Shown: positions 10,901 through 22,900 of the stretch, in pieces
Layout: every line of letters begins with the position of its first letter
How positions within the stretch are numbered: position 1 is the stretch's first letter
Source of the DNA: Diploptera punctata
Taxonomy: Eukaryota > Arthropoda > Insecta > Blattodea > Blaberidae
Assembly (NCBI GenBank): GCA_030220185.1
Contig: JASPKZ010001230.1
Coordinates: forward strand, 372,001 to 436,000
Direction: 5' to 3'
DNA: 64,000 nt
The notes under the pieces: model-generated
The model's input: the letters and a program-made list of their open reading frames with translations, nothing else
Database searches by the model: none
Told to the model about the DNA's origin: nothing
Program-made: the position numbers and the translations under genes

Positions 10901-13900
10901 AATGCAGAAATTTCAACATATTTGTGGAACAATCAGACGAACACTGAGGAACAAAGTTAGAAAGGAGATATAGCTAAGATTTTACTTAACAATGGCACTA
11001 CCAGTGGCGATGTATGGAAGTGAGGCCTGGGCCCTGAAGGAAAAAGACAAAAGTAAAATTCAGGCAGAGGAAATGAGCTTCCTATAGGCGGTAAAAGGTT
11101 GAACAGGAGAACATATTAGAAATGCGAATATTAGAGAGGAACTAAAAGTACAACCACTTCTTCAACAAATAGAACACAGGAACAACTGGATACAGCATCT
11201 GCAGAGAATGACAAAGGATAGGATACCAAAGATGGCATAGAAGTATAATCCTTGAGGACAAAGATCGGTAGGAAGACCAAAAAAATGCTGGGCTGAATAA
11301 ATGTGAGATCAGAACAGAGACCTAATCCATGAAAGAAGAAGAAGATGATGTAATTCAATTTGGAAAAAAAGGGAAATTATAAGTAAACACAAAGACATTA
11401 CATGGAGGGTTGATTTCAATCTCTAGGATGATTTTGAAACACAATGACATTATTATTATAAGCAACATAGTCATCAATCACAGGTATGTGCTGGTTTACT
11501 GCAAACCTTAGAGAAATATAAATCTGAGAAACAGAAAATGTTTTATTTTAGAAGTAATATTTTGAGGTTCTTTTTATCAAGTTTTTTTGAGTCTAGAGGT
11601 ACCTTACCTCAATTTAATGTTGATTTGTTCTTGAACATGTTTCAATATAATCTTCTATATCATCGTCAGCTTTGCTAGACTGATGAGTTTTATGTTGTGA
11701 ACGCTGGATGTCGATATCAGCTCCCTCTTCTGGCTGGCCAAAGAACCTAGGTCACGTTTAGCCAGGATTTTGAATTTCATAACTCTACTTTTGTTCTTCT
11801 GAATGTAAATTTTTTCCCAAATGGTGAGTTCCTTTGAATTTTCTAACTGTTTTAATAATTTGGTGTTCGAATTTACATTGTGTTTTTCGGCCTAAACATG
11901 GGCAGCAACTGCAGATTTTTCTATTTCCCCATTTTTAATATTTCTTATGTGTTCCTTGGTTCTAATTTTCAGGTTTCTTTTTTGTTTTTTCTATATGCAT
12001 CTTTTCACAACCAGTATATTCAATTTGATATATTCCTGATTTTTTACTTTGATCAGTTTTTTTTCATTTTTGTTGGTTTTTATTAATAACACAAAACACA
12101 ATGTAAATTCGACACCAAATTGTTAAAACAGTTAGAAAATACAAAGGAACTCACCATTTGGGAAAAAATTTACATTCAGAAGAACAAAAATAGAGTTATG
12201 AAATTCGAAATCCCGGCTCAACGTGACCAAGTTTGGTGGTTTTTCGGCCAGCTGGAAGGGGGAGCTGATATCAACATCCAGGGTTCACAACATAAAACTC
12301 ATCAGTCTAGCAAAGCTGACGATGATATAGAAGAATGTATCAAAGCATGTTAAAAACAAATCAACATTAAATTGAGGTAAGATATCTCTAGAATCAAAAA
12401 AACTTAACAGAAAATGTGTCAGTAGTTTCTCTTGTGTGGACAGAAACTATAGAATCAAGGAGAGGTCAAAATTGCTGGAACAACTGGAAGGATCAAGAGA
12501 ACTCACAGTTCTACATCCTGAAAAATAGAGATAAAATAATACATTTTGAATTTAATATTTAAAGGAATTTTGAAATTCTTGGGGAGAGGGATTTGATTGT
12601 CAGGTTTTTCTGCCCAACACCAGAAGGAAAGAATACACAAGGGTCAAACTCAACAGTTGGTTGATGGCTGAAAGTAGAAGAAATGTCCTTTGAAACATGT
12701 CCCAGGTGAGAGAGTAATATATGAAGCGAGGTGTAAATAACATTCAATATTTTTTATAAAATACCCCATTGTGTTTCTTTTTTATCAGTTATGTTCCCAT
12801 GTATACATAAAAGTTGTTATTAAAAAGATATATATACTTTATCCAGTGCAATAACATTTATTTTGTGACTAGTAATCAGAAAATTTAATCAGATTGATTT
12901 TAAAAATAATAATACATGAGAACCACAAAATAAGTTTTGTTCTAAGATTTTACTGTATGTAATGTTTAATTTAAAAATATATTAATAGTTACCTTCTGTC
13001 TTGGTCTTATTAGGGAGATTATAGTCAGATCTTGCAGATCTCACCAAATGAATTATCTTTTGAACAAAATCAACTTCAGCTTCAATCTCAAGATTTCTCC
13101 ATGGACACTGAAACAAAATATTATCCGTGAAATTCGTGAGTGGCAATAATGCAAAATGCTCTAATTTTGTCATTTTCTTGCACCATTTAACTCCACTTCC
13201 CATAACCTCAAATAAAGCATTTATGAATCGCAAAATCCTATGATAACACGAAGTAACACCGAAATTTAAAAGTTTCAACGAATTTTGGAGATTTTGTTTT
13301 ATTTGCGAAATTTTCATAATGCATTTTTAAACACTGTTTTTTAACTGCCATATCTGATGCTTTCTCCATGCACTCTTGCAACACAGTTTCACAACATAGA
13401 GGTAATATTTTCTGTCCTTCTCATGCTCAAATATGGTCTCTCCATGGATTTTAAATTCTATGGCCAATATGAATCCCAAGCAATACGAATTATATTGATG
13501 TGTAAGATAAGTTTTCTCTCATATTTAAAGAGAAAAATTATACGCTCAGACCGGGACTTGAACCCGGGACCCTTGGTTTTCTAGTCCAAGTGCTCTACCA
13601 TTTGAGCTACCTGAGCAAGTACCGATCTAAACGCAAATCTTTCTCTATATACGTTGTAATTCCCGTCCACCAAATGCTTTGAAGCCTTTGCTTCTATCTT
13701 TGCAAATGGCGGCTCCTATATTAAGAAGACATATTTGGGAATTATACATTACATTATAAATGCCAGTATGGCTATTTTCGATGTTTTTATTATTAATTTC
13801 ATTCTCTCCCTAAATTTTTGCAAAGTAGTGTTAAATTCCCAATAAATGTCTTCTTAACTAAGAAGCCGCCATTTGCAAAGATAGAAGCTATGGTTTCAAG

Positions 13901-16900
13901 CATTTGGCGCGAGGGAATTACAACATACATAAGAGAAAAATTTGCGTCTAGATCGTAACTCGTCTCGGTAGCTCAGTTGGTAGAGCACTTGGCCCGGAAA
14001 GCCAAGGGTCCCGGGTTCGAGTCCCGGTCTAGGTGAAAATTTTTCTCTTCAAATATAATTTATCCTTCAATGAGAAGTGTTAAATTAATAATAAAATCGT
14101 CAATAGAAGCCCCACTGGCTATAAAGTAGTGTTAAATTCCCAATAAATGTCTTCTTAACTAAGAAGCTGCCATTTGCAAAGATAGAAGCTATGGTTTCAA
14201 GCATTTGGCGCGAGGGAATTACAACGTACATAAGAGAAAAATTTGCGTCTAGATCGTAACTCGTCTCGGTAGCTCAGTTGGTAGAGCACTTGGCCCGGAA
14301 AGCCAAGGGGTCCCGGGTTCGAGTCCTGGTCTAGGTGAAAATTTTTCTCTTCAAATATAATTTATCCTTCAATGAGAAGTGTTAAATTAATAATAAAATC
14401 GACAATTATCAATTTTATATCAATCATTATTAAGTAATGGTATGTTAAAATCTGAAGAAAACATTTCTTTTAGTATAAGCAATAACCTGACAATAATGTA
14501 AGCACTGCCAAATTTGAAAAAGCCAACAATGGACCATGAATAATTATATCATATTGAGTAATTATATCAATTGTACAAACTAAAAGTTGACCTTTTTTTT
14601 TATTATATACAACTTTCCTCATTAGAGGAATGCCTCAGGGACAGTCATTTTCGAAATTGATGAAATACATTTTGTAAAATATATCTTTCTTATTGGGTTT
14701 AATATACTAAACTCAGATTTAAAAGACTCAAATTTACATTTTTTTAGCATAACACCGCCAAATTCCCAATAATATCAAAATCTTAAAATTTTAAAACAAA
14801 ATTTCCCTAAAAATAAAACCATTTCACGGATCTCTAATAATACATGAACTGCAAAAGTTAATGATAAATTCTTCTACACAAAAATACTTGACATTTACAA
14901 AAATAGTTGTCATGATGGAACAACGAATGTTTATATTAGAAAAGCAGAAAGTAATATAAATTTCACACTGATTGAAAATCACTAATTAATACAAACATAC
15001 AGGTAAGTCAGAATACCCCATAATTTGAACTATTAAAGGTAATATCACTAAAATTTAAAATAAAATTATTTTTACCACACCTCATATTCTGTCTTCTATT
15101 TAGTTGGTTTCAAAACCTAGGCAGTTTCATCATCAGTAATTTTATGACCGATGTTGTCATCCAGGAGCACTACTGTTTATTTCATCTGTTTATGGATCAA
15201 TGAACGTCCAAATTAAATCAACTTCCTCAGGTATTTCAAAATTAATTAATTTTTCTTTCTTGTTTTTTTTTTAATGTGGAGGTAAGAGGTGAGGCAAAAA
15301 TAATTTTATTTTAAATTTAGCCCATAATTTCTTCATTGTTGGTCAGATCATAAGAACAATAGGAAAATCTGCCCACCCAGCATCATGAGGCATTTGGATA
15401 GCTACAATAAGTAGCGACTCCAGGTTGAGAAAACCAGCTATAACAGCTGGGGGACCTGACATGCTGACAATATGTCACTCCTACACTGGCTAGATGATCG
15501 TCTACATCTGTGATCAACACATGTGGATGTGAGGCCAGCAGCCGACTGGTAGACCAAGGGCCTTCTAGGCCTGTCGTACTTGGAGTTTTTAAGAACAAAT
15601 TTGGATACATGAATTTTGAAATTCCCGGCAAGCAAGATTTCATCTCGAAGTTCATCAAATCATCACTAAATGGCAGTTCACAAGGCAATGGTGAAAGCAA
15701 AAATTTGACAGTCAGAAATATAGATGAAGTTAGGAACGACTGTCTCTGAAACTTTATGGTCCATGCATTCTGGTAAATTTTTTTTAAGCAATCAAATTTT
15801 CACACAATGTTTCTTTAACCAAAATGCAACTTTTTAGGGGTGGTGTAATTAGAAATTTAAAAAAAATTTTCAATACATCCTAATAAACATATTTTATGAG
15901 GTGAGGTGGAAAGTTTCCAGTTCATATTTTTGTATTTTATATACAGAAAGGAGGAACAGACTTCAAATGTTTATTTCTTTCCAACTACAAAAAATAGAAA
16001 CAATTCCAACGTTCCTAGAAAGAGAAAAGTTCAAATTTCACTATTTTATGCATTCAATATGAGCCCCATGTGTTGCACGGCAAATATCAAAACGGTGGCT
16101 GATTTCTTGCCACATACGAATCAGCTGGTCTCTAGTTATCGAATTCACAGCTTCAACAATTCGATGTTGCAGATTTTCAAGAGTGTCAGGCATAGGGGGG
16201 GATAAAAACATAACCCCACAGATAAAAATCACATGGGGTTAGGTATGGTGACCTGGGAGGCCACCAGCAATGAAGTTGCTCCTCCTCTTCCAATCTAACA
16301 GAGCCAATGCGACCGTGACTGCAACTTCAAGAAACAGTGCCCATTGCAGCCGTGATTGGAACTTTAAACTTTTCTCTTTCTAGGAATGTTGGAATTGTGT
16401 TTCTATTTTTTATACTTTGGAAGAAATAAATGTTGAAGTCTGTTCCTTTTTTCTGAATAGCCCTGTGTATTAAAGCCTCTATAAATAATAATTAAACAAA
16501 AAAAAAATATAATTTACAAACTACTGATGATATTAGGAGGTAACATTCTTTAACTTTTTTTTTTACATACCTCTTCAGTGTCTGGATAAGTAGCAACACA
16601 AATGCTTGGAGGATCCTTATCAGACATACGAGGAAGTCTCTGATACAATTCTTCAGTTATGAAGGGCATAAATGGTGAAAGCAGTCGAAGTCCTACATAT
16701 AAACATTTGTACAATATTGACTTTGCTGTAGCTATGGCTGCAGTGTCATTACTTTGAAACACAGGCTTCAAGTATTCCAGATATACATCGCAGAGATCAT
16801 ACAGCCAGTAGCTGTAACATGCTGTTGTCGCAACAGAGAAATCATATGTCTCAAACCCATTGTTACATTGCTCAACAGCAGCTGAAATTCGGCTCAGCAT

Positions 16901-19900
16901 CCACAAATCTAATGCTGTTTCATTTCCAATCAACTGAAATTAAATTGCAACAATCAATTAATTAATATCTAGGATGAGTATATGAAGAGATTTAAATCAA
17001 ACAATAGTGTATTTTCAAACAACCCATGCCACTGAATAAGCTGCACACCCTAACATTTTCTAGTAAACAGAAAAATATTACAACTCTACTTAATCTAAAA
17101 ATTAATGTTTTTATTATTAATTCAACACTTCTCACTGAAGGATAAATTATATTTGAAGAGAAGCTCAGTTGGTAGAGCATTTGGCCCAGAAAGCCAAAGG
17201 TCCCAGGTTTGTGGCTCGGTCTAAGCAAAAATGTTTCTCTTCAAATATAATTTATCCTTCAGTGAGAAGTGTTGAATTAATAATAAAAACATTAATAGAA
17301 GCCCTACTGGCTTTACAAAGTAGTGTTAAATTCCCCATTAATATCTTCTTAACTAAGAGGCCGCCATATGCAAAGATAGAAGCAATGGTTTCAAAGCATT
17401 TGGCACGAGGGAATTACAACGTATAAAGAGAAAAATTTGCGTCTAGATCGCAACTCGCCTCGGTAGCTCAGTTGGTAGAGCATTTGGCCCGGAAAGCCAA
17501 AGGTCCCGGGTTCAAGTCTCGGTCTAGGCAAAATTTTTTCTCTTCAAATATAAATATTACTTAATCTACATACAAAGAAGGACTTCCATAAGGATCTGTT
17601 ATTAATAGGCAGGAAGTTCATGCCCTAAAATCCTATTAAATATGCATGCAAGTACAGTTTTAAAGAATGTTGTTTGATGGATTTAAATGCAAGTATAGCT
17701 TTGACCTAGAAACCTATTAAATATGCATGTGGTTATGTTTGTTACCTCTAGTCCCAAGTGTCATAGGTTTAAGCCAGGTCATGGTTGATTGATTTTTTAG
17801 GATGGATAAACCCAAGGAACAATCCCTCTGGGAGGACTTTAATTTGTGGATCCCGAGTTTGAAGATTTTTAGGCTCATAAAAGAACCTTAAGACTGAAAA
17901 ACAAGCCTCTAAGCAAAATTTACTGACCATCATCATCCAAATAATATCTTTGTTGCCTACTAGATGTCTGATTGGGTCAGTATGTTGGCCACATACCATT
18001 CATGACATCTGTAGGGAAATAAGTGTATCTAATATTGTTTATTTTTTATTTCACTCACCTCATACTTCATAACTCCTAGCATACCCAGGGTTTCATCACA
18101 TCCTTTGTGACATTCTCAATGCTGTGTCACGTTCACAACTGACGTCCGGCTGCCTTCTATCCTGCAGACTGACCTTCACGCCATCTGATGGCTGACCGAC
18201 GAACTTCCAAATCAGTCCTCTCTCCTTATAACCAGGTATTCCAAAATTCATAGTTGTATTTTCATTCTTGCATATGTAAATTTTTTCCCAAATTGTGAGT
18301 TCCTTCGGTTTTTCCAATTGTTTAAGTAATTTTGTTTTGGTTTCTATTCTATGTTTTTCTGACCAGGCATGTGCAGCTATTGCAGATTTTTCGGTTTCTC
18401 CATTTTTAACATTTCTGAGGTGTTCCTTTAATCTTGTATTTAGATTCCTTTTTGTTTTTCCTATGTATATCTTTTCACAATCTTTACAATTAATTTCATA
18501 AATTCCCGATTTTTTGCAGTCTTCAATCTTTTCATTTTTGTTGGTTTTTATTAAATTGCCTGAGCTGTAATCATTTTTCGGTGCTAATTTAATGTTGAAT
18601 TTGTTGAAGATTTTTTGAAACTTGTCAAATACTAAAGGATGGTATGTGAACTTCTTGAATTTTTTACCAATATTTTTATCTGTCTGAAGAGTACTTTCAT
18701 TAATCATTTTTTGTTCTTTAAATTTATTTATTTTCTTGTGTATCATCTTCTCTTGAAAACCATTATCCTTCGCAATTTTTATGATGTGTTCTTTCTCTTT
18801 ATTATAATTTTCTTTGCTCATGGGGACGTTCACAAGTCTGTGTGTTAAAATGGATTTAACCATTTTTCACACAAACAGGCAGTATTTAATAGTTTAACAC
18901 ACAGACTTGTGAACGTCCCCATGAGCAAAGAAAATTACAATAAAGAGAAAGAACACATCATAAAAATTGCGAAGGATAATGGTTTTCAAGAGAAGATGAT
19001 ACACAAGAAAATAAATAAATTTAAAGAACAAAAAATGATTAATGAAAGTACTCTTCAGACAGATAAAAATATTGGTAAAAAATTCAAGAAGTTCACTTAC
19101 CATCCTTTAGTATTTGACAAGTTTCAAAAAATCTTCAACAAATTCAACATTAAATTAGCACCGAAAAATGATTACAGCTTAGGCAATTTAATAAAAACCA
19201 CAAAAATGAAAAGATTGAAGACTGCAAAAAATCGGGAATTTATGAAATTAATTGTAAAGATTGTGAAAAGATATACATAGGAAAAACAAAAAGGAATCTA
19301 AATACAAGATTAAAGGAACACCTCAGAAATGTTAAAAATGGAGAAACTGAAAAATCTGCAATAGCTGCACATGCCTGGTCAGAAAAACATAGAATAGAAA
19401 CCAAAACAAAATGACTTAAACAATTGGAAAAACCGAAGGAACTCACAATTTGGGAAAAAATTTACATATGCAAGAATGAAAATACAACTATGAATTTTGA
19501 AATACCCGGTTATAAGGAGAGAGGACTGATTTGGAAGTTCGTCGGTCAGCCAACAGACGGCACGAAGGTCAGTCTGCAGGACAGAAGGCAGCCGGATGTC
19601 AGTTGTGAACGTGACACAACATTGAGAATGTCACAAAGGATGTGATGAAACCCTGGGTATGCTAGGAGTTATGAAGTATGAGGTGAGTGAAATAAAAAAT
19701 AAACAATATTAAAAAACCTCATAGTGTTATTTTCTATCTACATAACTTAAATGTATCTAAATTAGCTTGGTCTAGAAACTCGTAAGTCATAACAAAGGAG
19801 AGGATATGGCTAGATTCAAAGGGCTTTAAAGCCAATAAGTAAGTATAGTTTTTTTTTAAATGTAATAGGAAGTAACATTAAGAGGTTTACTTAATAATTA

Positions 19901-22900
19901 AGTTATTTGGTCTGTCTATTCTTACCTCTTACGGGTGTTATTGTTGAATATATGTTTCAAGGCTTGTTAGCCCCATCTTCAGCTAATACAGACTGATTTT
20001 TCTCAAGTTGTCAGCCCTGATTCTTGACTCCTGCTCCCTGTGGTCCAATGACCTTGCTAATAAGGTTACTTTCCCCAGGAATTTCAAAATTCATAATTCT
20101 CTCCTTATCTTCTATATGTAGATTTTTTCTCATATGGTGAGTTCATTTGTGTTTTCTAACTGTTTTAATAATTTTGTGTTTTTGTGACCAAACATGAGCA
20201 GCTACTGCAGATTTTTTTTACTTCCTCCTTTTTTATATTTATGTTGTTTAGTTCTAATGATTAAATTTCTCTATATTTCGAAAAAATATAGCCAACAAAC
20301 GTTATTATGGGCTTAAAAATATGAAAAGCCAAGTCTTCTCAAGATCTGTTAAGATTAAGGTAGAATATATTTATCACTCACCTCATATTGTTCTTCTTAT
20401 TTGATTATAAACTAGTTTCGGAACATAGTTTCTGTTCCATCCTCAGTATCATCACGACAGAACAACGGTCGTGATGATACTGAGGATGGAACAGAAACTA
20501 TGTTCCGAAACTAGTTTATAATCAAATAAGAAGAACAATATGAGGTGAGTGATAAACATATTCTACCTTAATGAATATACCTCATAGTGAGAATTCCTAA
20601 AATAAGTAATCTGTTAAGATATTTATTTACAAGACTATTTTAAGACCTGTTTTGATATATGGATGTGAAACATGGATAATGGGGAAAAACAATGAATGCA
20701 CTCTACAATGTTTTGAAAGAAAAAATTGAGGAAAGTGAATGGCCCTATATGTGAGAATGGTGTCTGGTGAAAACGCTATAACCAGGAGTTGTATGCATTA
20801 TTCAAAGATGTGGAAATTATTAAATTCATTAAATTAACTAGACTACGATGTGCAGGGCACGTAAGAAGAAAGGAAGAGTCAGAAATATGTAAAAGGATAT
20901 GGTCCACTCAACCAGAGGGCAGAAGAAAAAGAGGAAGACCGAAACTATGATGGAAGGATGAGGTGGATGGAGATGTTAGAGAGTTGGGATTGAAAAACTG
21001 GTGGAAAGAGACACAGGACCGAGCTAATTGGAGGAGGCCAGGACTCAGGAATGATATGTATATACATTTTTTCGATGTTTATATTTAAATTACACGAATC
21101 CAAATTGTCCTCTATGCAACAAAGACGAAGAAATGAATGAAGAACACCTACAAACCTATGAAGTATTACCTGTTGGATCCACCATAGAGAAATACTGGAG
21201 AGCAAGAAAGCTAATGGCTTCAGTGCCAAGGCCCAGCATTTGAAAACAACAACAACATATTTAAATTAGATCACATGATACCCAAACAAATGTTAAGCTA
21301 TCAACCTGCAGGAAGAAAAAGACCAGGACGTCCACTCAAAAGACTTTTGGATCGTGTTTCTCTTGAGGCCAAAACAAGTCAACAAATGGCCTAAATTTGT
21401 GAATGTACTATGATGATGATGATATTTAAATTAACATTTTCCAATCCTGGATGGAATCTAATTTAAAAAAGAAAAATGAACCCTTCAACAAGGGCTTGAA
21501 CCTTGGATCTCTGATTCTGTACATCAGTGTGATACCAATTACTCCATTCGAGCATTGATAAGATGTTATGAGGGAATAATATGTTTTGTCTCAAATGTTC
21601 GTGCTGTTTCGGAGGTAGCCCCGCACATCGGCTCTGTTGTATGACTTTCTGGTATTCTCTCCTGGCATTAGCAGAATTGTACCCAGTTCTTAAGTTGGGG
21701 CACCTAGAAAGTGGAGTTACGTTACCCCAATGAAATGATGGGTGATTGATGATAATTAAGTGCCAGGAGAGACCTTAAATCTAAACTTAACCTAAATCCA
21801 GGCCATGGGCAATCACAGAAAAAAATTTCCTTTAAGAAAAAAAATTCCTGTGGTCTGAATGGGAATCGAATCTGAGACCCGTGAATTGTAGTCAGAATCT
21901 CTGACCACTAATCCATGAGGCTGTCATTATTTGTTATGTTCTTAATTAACCCTGATAAACTTTCCCCAATCATTTTAATTTGTGATGTGTTATTTTAGGA
22001 AGTAATATTTTGAGGTTCTTTTAATCAAGTTTCTTTGAGACTAGGAAACATCTCACCTCAAATTATTATTGATTTATTCTCAAACATGTTTTGATATAAT
22101 CTTCTATATCATCATCAGCTTGCCCAGTCGAGAATATTCAACAATAATTTGAGGAAAGTTGTTTCCCAGTCTCAAAAAAACTGACACAAAATAGATGTTT
22201 AATCTGTTTTCAATTATACTGTGGTCTATACTGAGTCTACTGTAATTCAAATAAAAGCAATTTAACAATCCATGCAGAATGAAATAAGCTGTTGTTGATA
22301 AGAATCATGCATGCCCACCTTAACATTACTATTTGAAACAGCAATCGTAGATGATCTGAAGTTCTTTCGGTCACTTCCAAAACTACTAATATGTCTATGC
22401 CATCTCTTTAAATGTTGATAAACTTGATCTTCAGAGCAAAAAATTTTTCCTCCACCACTGCCACCACAAGCTTCAAACACTGTACTGTCTGCTTGAGATG
22501 GAGTATATCCATCGAAATAGCTGTGATCTCTAAGATAAGAATCCAACACCTCCAATGCTTTAGAAGACTCCAAAACTTTCTTATTTTGTGAGTAATTCAA
22601 AATTATAGATTTGACATCTGTGAAATTATTTGTTTTCACATTTTTCTTGTCTTTGTTTCTTTCCGAACTTACACATTTATAGTTTTCTTCAGGTTTGAAA
22701 TCATTTCCCAAATATGTCAGAGCAAATCGTGTAGCATTCCACAATTTATTACAGAAGAATCTGTATCCTTGAACACGAAGAATATCCAAATTGATATCTC
22801 TACCTGAAATAAATTATCAATTAATAATAGAAGATCAAACTCAAAGATAAATATATTTTTTTAATGCCCCAGGTTTGTCCTTTTTGGACATTACTGTGTT

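Larger units (their letters stand above)
13120..14830. repeat. Duplicated segment, copy A (matches 47240-48250)
   Basis: Outside its two insertions this segment is colinear with copy B: AATGCAAAATGCTCTAATTT, CCTTCTCATGCTCAAATATG, ATTATCAATTTTATATC, AGACTCAAATTTACATTTTT, TAAAACCATTTCACGGATCT. It starts just upstream of VARS exon 12993-13107. Copy B lacks the tRNA-hairpin insertions, and copy A lacks the SINE and the hAT element, so each copy gained elements after duplication. Confidence 0.8.
18021..19760. mobile_element. Large PLE foldback with 12-bp TSD
   Basis: Insert 18033-19748 between AAGTGTATCTAA and AAATGTATCTAA. Two nearly identical arms of about 820 bp run outward from a 33-bp centre (18861-18893): minus arm 18033-18860, plus arm 18894-19720, then the single tail AAAACCTCATAGTGTTATTT ... 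ACATAACTT. Both arms encode the linker plus GIY-YIG endonuclease; RT is absent. Nested in a SINE family 3 copy. Confidence 0.93.
20344..20621 (+). mobile_element. 254-bp foldback with two intact hammerheads and 12-bp TSD
   Basis: Insert 20356-20609 between perfect ATCTGTTAAGAT copies. Left arm, a 20-base centre around GACAGAACAACGGTC, right arm, then tail ACCTCATAGTGAGAATTCCT. No ORF. This is a clean example of the non-autonomous PLE-derived ribozyme element. Confidence 0.92.

Noticed and set aside
11880..12086. Phe-rich putative membrane protein
   Set aside because: Antisense of the PLE arm at 11542-12095; the same pattern (Phe/Ser-rich, plus or minus) appears opposite every PLE endonuclease copy.
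12982..13317. Single 111-codon gene
   Set aside because: It is a read-through of VARS exon 12993-13107 into the upstream intron; the exon has its own CAG acceptor at 13108-13110.
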